Source: Sphingobium sp. 15-1
GTDB lineage: Bacteria; Pseudomonadota; Alphaproteobacteria; Sphingomonadales; Sphingomonadaceae
NCBI RefSeq assembly: GCF_013375535.1
Contig: NZ_JABXJG010000001.1
Coordinates: forward strand, 2,356,001-2,420,000
Direction of reading: 5' to 3'
DNA: 64,000 nt
A program made the position numbers and the translations under genes. Numbering within the stretch: the stretch's first letter is position 1; each line of letters opens with the position of its first letter. Positions 36,649 through 44,921 of this stretch are shown here, piece by piece. Below the pieces are notes generated by a model. The model was not told where the DNA came from. It saw only the letters and a program-made list of their open reading frames with translations, and did no database searches.

Positions 36649-37068
36649 ATGACCCGTTGGGTGCGCAGCATGGCCGGGCCGGTGAACGCCATCGTCGGCC
36701 GCTTCACCTTCACGCGCTATCTGTTGGCCAGCATCTGCGCCCTGTCGGGTGACTTCGCGCTGTTCATGATGCTGAACCATATGGGCCTGCCCCCCGCCCT
36801 CGCCGCGCTTGGCGGCTATTCGGGCGGGCTTGTGCTGCATTGGCTGATCAGCGTTCGTTTCGTCTTCGAAATGCAGCAGCCGGCCACCCATGCACAGCGC
36901 ATCGCCTTCATCGCCAGCGCCCTCATCGGCATGGCGATCACCATGGCGGTCGTGGGCGGCCTGAGCGGTCTGGGCATCGCCCCCGCCCTGGCCAAATTGA
37001 TGGCGGTTCCGGTCAGCTTCCTGTCCGTCTATGCGATCCGGAAATATGGCATCTTCGCCCGCGCCTGA
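36649..37068 (+). CDS. GtrA family membrane protein
   Basis: 139 residues with four membrane helices, typical of GtrA. RFTFTRYLLASICALSGDFA and GGYSGGLVLHWLISVRFVF are the family signatures. GtrA-like proteins are thought to move polyprenyl-linked sugars across the inner membrane for modification of lipids or O-antigen. It begins 6 bp after the FAD gene and its end overlaps the next gene by 23 bp, so all three genes form one unit. Confidence 0.9.
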   Translation: MTRWVRSMAGPVNAIVGRFTFTRYLLASICALSGDFALFMMLNHMGLPPALAALGGYSGGLVLHWLISVRFVFEMQQPATHAQRIAFIASALIGMAITMAVVGGLSGLGIAPALAKLMAVPVSFLSVYAIRKYGIFARA

Positions 37069-38893
37069 GTCCCTCTCCCTTGCCGCCAGACCCCTGATCG
37101 CCCGCTGGTGGACCGGCGCGGGAGCTTTGCTGGCGTGGCTGCTGTGCTGCGGCATCATGCTCTGGCTGTTCCGCAGCGGCCTGACGACGCTTCAATTCCG
37201 CGATCCGGACGACGCCATGCGGTTGCAGCAGGTCCGCGACTGGCTGCACGGACAGGGTTTCTGGGACGTCAGCCAGCATCGCGTCAATCCGCCGGCAGGC
37301 GGGCCCATGCATTGGTCGCGCATCGTCGACATGCCGATCGCCGCGCTGATCGTCCTGCTGCGCCCGCTGCTGGGCGCCGCGCAGGCCGAAATCGCCGCCT
37401 GCGTGCTGGCGCCCCTGCTGCTGCTGGGCGGCCTGACCGCCGCATTGTTCCAAGCGGCCAGGCGCGCCACCGATAGCGGCATCGTCGCGCTGCTGGCGGT
37501 GGCCTTGCTCCTGACGACGCCCACCATATTGGTCCAATTCACGCCGTTCCGGATCGACCATCATGGGTGGCAGATCTGGATGGCCGCCATCGCCTTGTGC
37601 GGCGCGCTGGACGCGCATCGCCGCCGGGGCGGCCTGATGGCGGGACTGGCGCTGGCGATCTGGCTCCAGATTTCCAGCGAGGCTTTGCCCTATGCCGCGC
37701 TGTTCGCCGGAACCTTCGCCATGCGGAGCTGGTTCGACCGGCGGGAAGCCGCCCGCCTGAGCGCCTTTGCCGTCACGCTGGGTTGCGGCGCGTTCGCCCT
37801 GCTGCTGTTGCTGCGCGGTGCGCAGGCCCCGCTGATCCGGCAATGCGACAGCCTTTCGGCAGCCTATATCTGGCCCCTGCTGGCCTTTGCGCTGGCGACG
37901 CCCCTGGCCTTGCGCCTGCTCGGCACGGCCTCCATCCAGCGGCGGTTCGCGGCGACGGCGACCGGTGGCGTCTCGGCTATCGGCCTGTTCCTGCTGACCG
38001 GCGGCGCATGCCTTTCGGGCGATCCGTTCAAGGCGCTTGGCCCGCTCGCCTACCGCCTCTGGTATCTGCAGGTGAAGGAGGGGCGCCCGGTCTGGGAACA
38101 GAGTTTGATGATGTCCGGCATCATCCTGCTGCCTGCGGTGATGGGCCTTGTCAGCACAATCGCCGCGGCCAGGGCCGCCAAGGAGCCGGAGGCGCGGGAA
38201 CGCTGGATGGTCATCGCGCTGCTGCTGGCGGGCGCGGTGGCGGTCTCCATCCTGGTGCTGCGGGCCATGTCGGTGGCGCATGTCTTCGCGCTGCCGGGCA
38301 TTGCCTGGCTGCTGTTGACGATATTCCGGCATATCCAGACCTGGACCAGAGCGGCGGCGCGGGTTCTGGTGACGGCGGCCGTCGCCATGATGCTGACCCC
38401 GGCGGGCATTTGCGGCGCCTGGATCATGCTTACGAGCCGCACGTCGAAGGAGCAGCCGGAGACCGTCAATTGCCGCGCGTCGGCCATGTTGACGCCGTTG
38501 CATGCCCTGCCCAAAGCGACCTTGTTCGCGCCGCTCGATCTGGGTCCGGACATTCTCGTGCGGACCGACCATAGCGTGATCGGCACGGCGCACCACCGCA
38601 ATGCCGCCGGCATCACCGCGGTCATAGAGGGCTTCACCGCCCCGCCCGACAAGGCCCGGGAGATCATCATGGGGCTGAACGGCGGCAAGGGCGCGGATTA
38701 TGTCGTGACCTGCCCGCAAATGAACGAGGTCAAGCATTATCGCGCCGATTTCCCGCAGAGCCTGGCCGCCGTGCTGGAACGCAACAAGCCGCCGCATTGG
38801 TTGCAGCCGGTCCCGGTCAAGGGACCGCTCCGCATCTACAAGGTCGTCGCTCAGCCCGGCGTGAAAGTCAGCGCGACGCCGTTCATGCAATAA
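37046..38893 (+). CDS. GT-C type membrane glycosyltransferase-like protein
   Basis: 615 residues with about eleven to twelve membrane helices and a soluble C-terminal domain (about 470-615). The first external loop has FRDPDDAMRLQQVRDWLHGQ and the following segment with HRVNPPAGGPMHWSRIVD, the acidic motif and loop layout of STT3/PglB-like GT-C enzymes. It would transfer a sugar from a polyprenyl carrier on the periplasmic side. Start 37046 was chosen inside the end of the gtrA-type gene; a methionine at 37031 is also in frame. Its last 43 bp overlap the convergent msrB gene. Acceptor and sugar are unknown. Confidence 0.78.
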   Translation: MASSPAPESLSLAARPLIARWWTGAGALLAWLLCCGIMLWLFRSGLTTLQFRDPDDAMRLQQVRDWLHGQGFWDVSQHRVNPPAGGPMHWSRIVDMPIAALIVLLRPLLGAAQAEIAACVLAPLLLLGGLTAALFQAARRATDSGIVALLAVALLLTTPTILVQFTPFRIDHHGWQIWMAAIALCGALDAHRRRGGLMAGLALAIWLQISSEALPYAALFAGTFAMRSWFDRREAARLSAFAVTLGCGAFALLLLLRGAQAPLIRQCDSLSAAYIWPLLAFALATPLALRLLGTASIQRRFAATATGGVSAIGLFLLTGGACLSGDPFKALGPLAYRLWYLQVKEGRPVWEQSLMMSGIILLPAVMGLVSTIAAARAAKEPEARERWMVIALLLAGAVAVSILVLRAMSVAHVFALPGIAWLLLTIFRHIQTWTRAAARVLVTAAVAMMLTPAGICGAWIMLTSRTSKEQPETVNCRASAMLTPLHALPKATLFAPLDLGPDILVRTDHSVIGTAHHRNAAGITAVIEGFTAPPDKAREIIMGLNGGKGADYVVTCPQMNEVKHYRADFPQSLAAVLERNKPPHWLQPVPVKGPLRIYKVVAQPGVKVSATPFMQ

Positions 38894-39327
38894 CGCTTGC
38901 CGGTGGGCTTCGGCCCATCGTCGAAGACATGGCCCAAATGCCCGCCACAACGGCTGCAATGCACCTCGGTCCGGGGATAGCCCAGCTCGAAATCCCGCGA
39001 CGTGCCTACAGCCCGCGGCAAGGGCGCCCAGAAGCTGGGCCAGCCGGTGCCGCTGTCGAACTTGGTCTTCGAACTGAACAGCGATTGGGCGCAACCGGCG
39101 CAGGCGAAGGTGCCCGGACGATGCTCCTTGTTGAGCGGGCTGGTGAAGGGATATTCGGTCGAGCGCTTGCGCAGCACCTGATAGGCGAGCGGGCTCAGCC
39201 GCTTGCGCCATTCGGCATCGCTGAGCGCGAAGGGATAGGCCGCGTCCGCCCTCCCCAGCCCGACCCGCCAGAGGATGAGCATCGTGGCGGCGCCGCCGCC
39301 CAGTCCCAGGAATCGCCGCCGGTTCAT
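38851..39327 (-). CDS. msrB: Peptide-methionine (R)-S-oxide reductase MsrB, Tat-exported
   Basis: 158 residues. The N-terminus MNRRRFLGLGGGAATMLIL is a twin-arginine signal, so the enzyme is probably folded in the cytoplasm and exported to repair oxidised methionine in the periplasm. The zinc cysteines are CAGC and CSRC and the catalytic cysteine is in KRYCMNGVAL; FDSGTGWPSFWAP is the family block. A methionine at 39339 is in frame but adds only four residues before the Tat motif. Its end overlaps the GT-C gene on the other strand by 43 bp. Confidence 0.92.
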   Translation of the reverse strand: MNRRRFLGLGGGAATMLILWRVGLGRADAAYPFALSDAEWRKRLSPLAYQVLRKRSTEYPFTSPLNKEHRPGTFACAGCAQSLFSSKTKFDSGTGWPSFWAPLPRAVGTSRDFELGYPRTEVHCSRCGGHLGHVFDDGPKPTGKRYCMNGVALTFTPG

Positions 39328-39346
39328 GGACGCGATCATAGCGGCT

Positions 39347-40537
39347 TCAGCCTGTCGCGCTTCTGAATAGCTGCTTCCACCAGCCGCCGCCCGATTTCAG
39401 CACATGGCGGCGGAACAGCAGCACGCCGACGCGGATGATGAGGGCGACCCAGATCATCTGCCAGCCGATCGCCAGCAGATGCGGCCAGATCGAATCCACC
39501 TGCGCCGCCCGCGCGATCATGGCGAAGGGGGAGGAGAAGGGCAGGATGACGGCGGCGATTTCCGGTGGCGATCCCATTTTGTCGACCGCATAGGTGGCGA
39601 AGAAGAAGATCAGCATCTGCCCCATGGTGACGGGCATGTTCAGCGTCTGCACCTCGCGCACCGTCGCCGCCTGCGCGCCGATCCCCAGGAACAGGGAGCC
39701 GAGCAGCGTATAGGCCATGGCGAAATAGACGATGGCGAGCATCAGGAAGACCGGCCAGCCGATGGCGGGAACCGGCAGGCTGACGCCCGGCGTCTTTAGC
39801 GCCAGGAACACGCAGAAGGCCGTGCCGCCCCAGAAGAGGATGCCGACGAAGCTCATCGCCAGCATCGCCATCAGCTTGCCCAGGAAAATCGCGTCGACCG
39901 GCACCGCCGCGGCCAATATCTCGATGATCTTGTTCGTCTTTTCCTCGACCAGATTGGACAGGATCATGCCCGCGAGCAGGATCGTCAGGAAGAAAACGAC
40001 GATCTGGGCGATCCGGCCGATCGCCAGTCGGCCCTGGGTCTGCGCGCCGACGCTGGTCGCGACCTTCTGCGCCTCGACATGCACCATATGCAGGGACTTT
40101 TCGGCCAGAGCGGCGCTGGCGAGCAGGCTGATGTCGCCTTCCAGCCGTTTGATGTCCTGCGGCTGGCCGGTCATCACCGGCTGGGCGGGGGAACCGGACA
40201 CGATCACCATGACATCGGCATTGGCCTTCGCCAGTTGAACGCCGGGCGCGGGCGACAGCGGGACGCGGCGCAGCACCGGCAGCCCCTGCGGTCCCATCCG
40301 CTCAGCCAGCCGGGCATGGGCGCGCAACATCCGCGCCGTGTCGGCGGGCGACATGGCGATGCCGACGACCGGGCGGAGGTCGGTGGTGGAGATCCGGTCG
40401 CCCAGCCCGCCGAACGCCATGCCGATGACGATCGGGAACAGCGGCCCCAGCAGGAAGAAGATGAAGGTGCGGGACAGCACGACGGCGGTGAAATCCCGCC
40501 GGGCGATGACGAAGGCGGCGCGCATCATTTCGGTCAT
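39347..40537 (-). CDS. ABC-2 type exporter permease (NatB-like)
   Basis: 396 residues with one N-terminal membrane helix, a large periplasmic loop (about 45-170) and a C-terminal block of five to six helices. The segment ILSNLVEEKTNKIIEILAAA is the ABC-2/NatB signature. It is the membrane partner of the ATPase gene directly upstream, whose stop overlaps its start by 4 bp. NatB relatives export Na+ or antibiotics, but the substrate here is not determinable. Confidence 0.92.
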   Translation of the reverse strand: MTEMMRAAFVIARRDFTAVVLSRTFIFFLLGPLFPIVIGMAFGGLGDRISTTDLRPVVGIAMSPADTARMLRAHARLAERMGPQGLPVLRRVPLSPAPGVQLAKANADVMVIVSGSPAQPVMTGQPQDIKRLEGDISLLASAALAEKSLHMVHVEAQKVATSVGAQTQGRLAIGRIAQIVVFFLTILLAGMILSNLVEEKTNKIIEILAAAVPVDAIFLGKLMAMLAMSFVGILFWGGTAFCVFLALKTPGVSLPVPAIGWPVFLMLAIVYFAMAYTLLGSLFLGIGAQAATVREVQTLNMPVTMGQMLIFFFATYAVDKMGSPPEIAAVILPFSSPFAMIARAAQVDSIWPHLLAIGWQMIWVALIIRVGVLLFRRHVLKSGGGWWKQLFRSATG

Positions 40538-41490
40538 GCCGCTTCCTCCCGCGCCTGATCGTCCTGCATCTGCCGGGCCGCCGCTTCCCCGGCGATGGCG
40601 ACGAAGGCGTCGTGCAGGCCGGGCCGTTCGATCGACAGGCTTTCGATCCCGGCATTGCCGTCAAGCAGGGCGCGCAGCAGCGGTTCGATGCCGTCCTGCG
40701 GCAGAGCGAAATGCCATGCCCCATCCTCCGCCATGGTTTCGGCGGGCAAAGCGCGCCGCCAGCCGCCGTCGCTGGCGCGGGTGCGCAGTCGGACCTGGGG
40801 GCGCAGACGGTTGCGGGCAGCGTCCACCGTGCCTTCGAAGCGGATGCGGCCGCCCGCGACGATGGCGACGCGCTCGCACAGCCGTTCGGCATGGGCGATG
40901 ACATGGGTGGAGAACAGCACCGTCACGCCGCGCCTTGCCTGGTCGCGGATCAGCGCCTCCAGCTTGCCCTGGTTAAAGGCGTCGAGGCCGGAAAAGGGCT
41001 CGTCCAGCACGATCAGGCGCGGTTCGTGGATGATCGTGCCGAAAAGCTGGACGGTCTGGGCCATGCCCTTCGACAATTGGCGGATCGGCTTTTCGGCCGA
41101 GGCGCCCATGCCGTAATCCGCCAGCATGGCGCGGGCGCGTTCCCGCCCGGTCTTGAGCGGCAGGCCGCGCAGCGCGCCCATGAAGGCGACCGCTTCGAAC
41201 GCCTTCATCGAGGGGTAGAGGCCGCGTTCCTCCGGCAGATAGCCGACATTGCGCGCCTGGCGCAGCGGGGCGGGATCGCCCAGCAGGCTGCGATGGCCCT
41301 CATCGGGGTCGATGATGCCCAGCAGGGTGCGCAGCAGCGTCGTCTTGCCCGCGCCATTGGGGCCCAGAATGCCGTAGATCGACCCGGCGGGCACCGCGAT
41401 GTCGATGCCGTCGACCGCCCGGAAATTGCCGAATGTCTTGACAAGACCATGGCCTTCAACGGCATAGGTCGGTTGAGGAGCCCCGATCAT
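40534..41490 (-). CDS. ABC exporter ATP-binding protein (NatA-like)
   Basis: 318 residues from 41490; longer frames upstream overlap the divergent queG gene and are not family-like. Walker A GPNGAGKTT (43-51), an altered signature QLSKGMAQ, Walker B LIVLDEPFSGLD and the switch histidine FSTHVIAHAERL are visible, followed by a C-terminal extension of about 80 residues found in ABC-2 exporters. It powers the permease with which it overlaps. The start codon is only 22 bp from that of queG on the other strand. Confidence 0.93.
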   Translation of the reverse strand: MIGAPQPTYAVEGHGLVKTFGNFRAVDGIDIAVPAGSIYGILGPNGAGKTTLLRTLLGIIDPDEGHRSLLGDPAPLRQARNVGYLPEERGLYPSMKAFEAVAFMGALRGLPLKTGRERARAMLADYGMGASAEKPIRQLSKGMAQTVQLFGTIIHEPRLIVLDEPFSGLDAFNQGKLEALIRDQARRGVTVLFSTHVIAHAERLCERVAIVAGGRIRFEGTVDAARNRLRPQVRLRTRASDGGWRRALPAETMAEDGAWHFALPQDGIEPLLRALLDGNAGIESLSIERPGLHDAFVAIAGEAAARQMQDDQAREEAA

Positions 41491-41512
41491 CGACCTCTGA
41501 TAGTCGCATCGC

Positions 41513-42556
41513 ATGCCAACGCAAAACGAAACCTTGGAACAGCGGCTGAAGGCCGAAGCGTTGCGGCTGGGCTTTGCCGCCTGCGCCATCGCGCCCGCCG
41601 ACGCCGCGCCGCTGGCGGGGGAACGGCTGCGGCAATGGCTGGATGCCGGGCATCATGGCGGGATGCTGTGGATGGAGGAACGCGCCGGGCAGCGCGGATC
41701 GCCGCAAGGGCTGTGGCCGGATGTACGCAGCGTCATCATGCTGGGGATGAGCTATGCGCCGGGGCGCGATCCGCTGGCCCTGGCGGATGTGGGGGACCGG
41801 GGGCGGATTTCGGTCTATGCGCAGGGGCGCGACTATCATGATGTCGTCAAGAAGGGGCTGAAGGCGCTCGCCCGCTGGCTGGTCGAGCAGCAGCCGGGGG
41901 CGCTCAAGGTCTTTGTCGACACCGCCCCGGTGATGGAGAAGCCGCTGGCGGAGGCGGCGGGCCTCGGCTGGCAGGGGAAGCACAGCAATCTCGTCAGCCG
42001 GACGCATGGAAGCTGGCTGTTCCTGGGCGCGGTCTACAGCGAGATCGCGCTGGTCCCGGATGCGGCGGAAAAGGACCATTGCGGCAGTTGTTCCGCCTGC
42101 CAGGTCGCCTGTCCGACCGACGCCTTTCCCGCGCCCTATGTGGTCGATGCGCGGCGCTGCATTTCCTATCTGACCATCGAGCATAAGGGGCCGATTCCGG
42201 AGGAGTTCCGGGCGCCGATCGGCAACCGCATCTATGGCTGCGACGATTGTCTGGCGGTTTGTCCGTGGAATAAATTTGCCGACAGCGCGGCGGCGAACAA
42301 GGCCTTTGTCGGGCGGGCGGAGCTGGCCGCGCCGGAGCTGGGCGATCTGCTGGCGCTGGACGATGCGGGCTTTCGCGAGATTTTCTCCGGCTCTCCGATC
42401 AAGCGGATCGGGCGGAACCGGATGGTGCGCAATGCCGCCATCGCGGCGGGGAACAGCGGCGATGTGCGACTGATTGGGCGGTTGCAAGCGCTGGTGACGG
42501 ACGACGATCCGGTGGTGGCGGAGGCGGCCTGCTGGGCTTTGGCGCGGTTGGTTTAA
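41513..42556 (+). CDS. queG: Epoxyqueuosine reductase QueG
   Basis: 347 residues; the last step of queuosine biosynthesis, reduction of epoxyqueuosine in tRNA. It binds cobalamin and two 4Fe-4S clusters: [12 protein letters not shown] and [10 protein letters not shown] supply the eight cysteines. The corrinoid domain has [16 protein letters not shown] and [20 protein letters not shown]. The C-terminus ends in a HEAT-like repeat ([12 protein letters not shown]). Its ATG is 22 bp from the divergent ABC start, so its promoter must overlap that gene. A palindromic repeat follows at once. Confidence 0.95.
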   Translation: MPTQNETLEQRLKAEALRLGFAACAIAPADAAPLAGERLRQWLDAGHHGGMLWMEERAGQRGSPQGLWPDVRSVIMLGMSYAPGRDPLALADVGDRGRISVYAQGRDYHDVVKKGLKALARWLVEQQPGALKVFVDTAPVMEKPLAEAAGLGWQGKHSNLVSRTHGSWLFLGAVYSEIALVPDAAEKDHCGSCSACQVACPTDAFPAPYVVDARRCISYLTIEHKGPIPEEFRAPIGNRIYGCDDCLAVCPWNKFADSAAANKAFVGRAELAAPELGDLLALDDAGFREIFSGSPIKRIGRNRMVRNAAIAAGNSGDVRLIGRLQALVTDDDPVVAEAACWALARLV

Positions 42557-42568
42557 AGTTTGAGAGAA

Positions 42569-42636
42569 CGTGTTCCTGCGAAGGCAGGAACCCAGTCCCG
42601 CCGTCTGAACTGGGCTCCTGCCTTCGCAGGAGCACG
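42569..42636. repeat. Paired palindromic repeat, family A copy 7 (short-loop form)
   Basis: CGTGTTCCTGCGAAGGCAGG and CCTGCCTTCGCAGGAGCACG with the short central CCGTCTG, 12 bp after queG and 21 bp before the converging lipoprotein gene. The hairpin may serve as a bidirectional terminator. Confidence 0.88.
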
Positions 42637-42657
42637 GTGCGCTTCATCCCGCACTCA

Positions 42658-43032
42658 TCACTTCGCCTGCAACGCCGCTGAGCAGCTCGCCGGGTCGACA
42701 TCCGTGCCCGTCGGCGTGCGGGCGTCGACATGGGTGACGAGCGGTTCCTTCCCCTGCGGCGGGACATAGAGATAGGCGTCCAGCACGCAGCGGCCATTGG
42801 CGAATTGCAGCTTGCGCATGCTGTTTTCGCGGATGTCGAGCCGGGGCTGGCCGAACATCTGGATGAGGTGCCGGGCGTCGGTTCCGATCAGCGGGCCGGG
42901 GCGGGTGAAGGCGCTGGCCGGCGGACCGGCGGGCGGGCGGGAAATCTGGGTCGCGGGCGGCGGCACCACGCCTCCGCAAGCGGCGAGGGTCGAGCATAGG
43001 GCTGCGGCAAGCGCCAGTGGGAGGCGGTTCAT
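42658..43032 (-). CDS. Predicted small lipoprotein
   Basis: 124 residues. The N-terminus MNRLPLALAAALCSTLAACG is a lipoprotein signal with lipobox LAAC and the modified cysteine at residue 19. The mature part has a Pro-rich stretch and then a compact domain (RHLIQMFGQPRLDIRENSM with RKLQFANGRCVLDAYLY) reminiscent of SmpA/BamE-type small beta proteins, but the match is not strong enough to name. It starts inside the stop of the EI24 gene (4-bp overlap), so the two are co-translated. Confidence 0.82.
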   Translation of the reverse strand: MNRLPLALAAALCSTLAACGGVVPPPATQISRPPAGPPASAFTRPGPLIGTDARHLIQMFGQPRLDIRENSMRKLQFANGRCVLDAYLYVPPQGKEPLVTHVDARTPTGTDVDPASCSAALQAK

Positions 43033-43697
43033 GGCATTTTCCTTCGGGCACCGTGCAGCATGTGGACAGCCATAGCCGCGCTCCAGATCGGCGCAAGCAG
43101 GTTGAGGACCGGCACGAGGAACAGAAGCGCCGAGACGAGGCCCATGAGCCACCGGCTGCCGCGCGGGATCGGCGGCAGGCCGGGATGGCGCGGCTCGACC
43201 ATGTCGGCCAGGTCGCGGCCAAGCAGAACGGCGTTGAGGATCAGGAACAGGCCGATGGTGCCGATGCCCGTCACCAGCAGCAACAGATAGGCGGGCAGAG
43301 CGAGCAGGTTCCAGCCGATGGTCCGCAGCAGGGAGCGCAGCGCGAAGCGCAGGCTGCGCGCCCAACCGACCGGGCGGGCGCAGGTCGCGGCCTGCGGATA
43401 GCTGTCGCGCTCGACGGCGACGACGATGTCGTCCGCGAACAGGTTCATGATCGCCATGGCGGTGGCGCGGAACAGCAGCCAGGCGGCAGCGATCATGGCA
43501 AGGGCGGTGGCCGTCGCCTCCGCCAGACCGCCCCCGGCCCAGCCGAAATGCAGGCGGGCGGCGTGGATGCCGCTCCACAGCGCGGCGGCGAGCAGCGCGA
43601 AGGCAAGCAGGGTCAACAGCAGCGTCTTCATCATCAGCCGCAGCGCGGCGCCGTGGAAGATCGAGGGGAAGGCCCGGAAGGCGGCGGTCAGGATCAT
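43029..43697 (-). CDS. EI24 domain (CysZ-like) membrane protein
   Basis: 222 residues with four to five membrane helices. The start AAFRAFPSIFHGAALRLMMK and the central SLLRTIGWNLLALPAYLLLL then FLILNAVLLGRDLADMV match the EI24/CysZ family; CysZ is a sulfate uptake protein, but most EI24 members are uncharacterised. Start 43697 is preferred to 43733 because the extra residues are not family-like. It overlaps the lipoprotein gene by 4 bp. Confidence 0.88.
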   Translation of the reverse strand: MILTAAFRAFPSIFHGAALRLMMKTLLLTLLAFALLAAALWSGIHAARLHFGWAGGGLAEATATALAMIAAAWLLFRATAMAIMNLFADDIVVAVERDSYPQAATCARPVGWARSLRFALRSLLRTIGWNLLALPAYLLLLVTGIGTIGLFLILNAVLLGRDLADMVEPRHPGLPPIPRGSRWLMGLVSALLFLVPVLNLLAPIWSAAMAVHMLHGARRKMP

Positions 43698-43808
43698 GGC
43701 GCCAGCTATTCCCGGCTCGGGCCGATGCGTCAATCAGCGGCGTTGCGCGCCGCGGCGCGGATCGGTAGAGACGGCGGGATTTTCCCCCTCATTCACGAAG
43801 GATTTCGC

Positions 43809-44810
43809 GTGACCGCTGCTGCCCCCACGCTTGATGTTGTCGCCATCGGCAACGCCATTGTCGACGTGCTCGCCCGAAGCGACGACGCTTTTCTGGCCGA
43901 GCATGCGCTGACCAAGGGCGGCATGCAGCTCATCGACGCGGAAACGGCCGAGAGTCTTTATGCCGATATGGGCGCAGGCAAGGAGATCAGCGGCGGATCG
44001 GCGGCGAACACGCTGGCCGGGCTGGCGGCGCTGGGCAAGAAATGCGGCTTCATCGGACAGGTCAATGACGATCAGTTGGGCGCGGTGTTCGCGCATGACG
44101 TGCGGGCGCTGGGGATCAAATATGACACGCCGGTGATGCAAGGCGACGTGCCGACGGCGCGCTGCCTGATCCTGGTGACGCCCGACGCACAGCGGACGAT
44201 GAACACTTTCCTGGGCGCGTCGCAATTCCTGCCGCAAGCGGCGCTGGACCTGGACCTGATCCGGTCGGCCTCGATCCTCTATCTCGAAGGCTATCTCTGG
44301 GATCCGGAGCAGCCACGAGCGGCGATGCGCGCGGCGATCGAGGCGGCGCGGGGCGCAGGACGGAAGGTCGCCTTCACCCTGTCCGACAATTTCGTGATCG
44401 ACCGGCATCGGGCGGACTTCATCGACCTGATTGATCAGGGGATGATCGACATCCTCTTTTCCAATGAGGGGGAAATCCAGTCGCTGGCGCAGGTCGACGA
44501 TTTCGAGAAGGCGGTGTCCGCCATCGCGGCGAAGGTGCCGGTGCTGGTGTCGACCCGCAGCGAAAAGGGCGCGATCGCGGTGGTCGACGGCGTGCGGTAT
44601 GAGGCGCTGGCGGCGGCTGTCGAGGAAGTGATCGACACGACCGGGGCGGGCGATCTGTTCGCGGCGGGATTCCTGGCCGCGCATCTGGAGGGGCTGGAGA
44701 TCGACAAATGCCTGAAGCTGGGCGCGGCGGCGGCGGCCGAGGTGATCTCCCACTGGGGCGCGCGGCCGGAAGAGGATTTGCAGGCGATCCGGGCGAAGAC
44801 GCTGGGGTGA
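43809..44810 (+). CDS. Adenosine kinase/PfkB-family carbohydrate kinase
   Basis: 333 residues from a GTG with GAAGGA six bases upstream. The ribokinase fold is clear: VVAIGNAIVDVLA near the start, SGGSAANTLAGLAALGKKCG in the PfkB first signature, and the second signature with the catalytic aspartate, DTTGAGDLFAAGFLAAHLEG. The closest named family is the adenosine kinase group of alphaproteobacteria, so ATP-dependent phosphorylation of adenosine or a similar sugar is inferred. It stands alone and is followed by a palindromic repeat. Confidence 0.9.
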   Translation: MTAAAPTLDVVAIGNAIVDVLARSDDAFLAEHALTKGGMQLIDAETAESLYADMGAGKEISGGSAANTLAGLAALGKKCGFIGQVNDDQLGAVFAHDVRALGIKYDTPVMQGDVPTARCLILVTPDAQRTMNTFLGASQFLPQAALDLDLIRSASILYLEGYLWDPEQPRAAMRAAIEAARGAGRKVAFTLSDNFVIDRHRADFIDLIDQGMIDILFSNEGEIQSLAQVDDFEKAVSAIAAKVPVLVSTRSEKGAIAVVDGVRYEALAAAVEEVIDTTGAGDLFAAGFLAAHLEGLEIDKCLKLGAAAAAEVISHWGARPEEDLQAIRAKTLG

Positions 44811-44822
44811 GCTAGGGCGCGA

Positions 44823-44909
44823 CGTGCTCCTGCGCAGGCAGGAGCCCAGCCCAAGCGTCGCATTGTTTCTCTGACGGCAGAACTGGGCTCCTGCCTGCGC
44901 AGGAGCACG
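44823..44909. repeat. Paired palindromic repeat, family A copy 8
   Basis: CGTGCTCCTGCGCAGGCAGG and its perfect inverse CCTGCCTGCGCAGGAGCACG around a spacer of about 30 bases with GCATTGTTTCTCTGACGG, more diverged than in copies 3-6. It sits between the kinase gene and the converging flippase gene. Confidence 0.9.
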
Positions 44910-44921
44910 TCGCGCTTCAAT

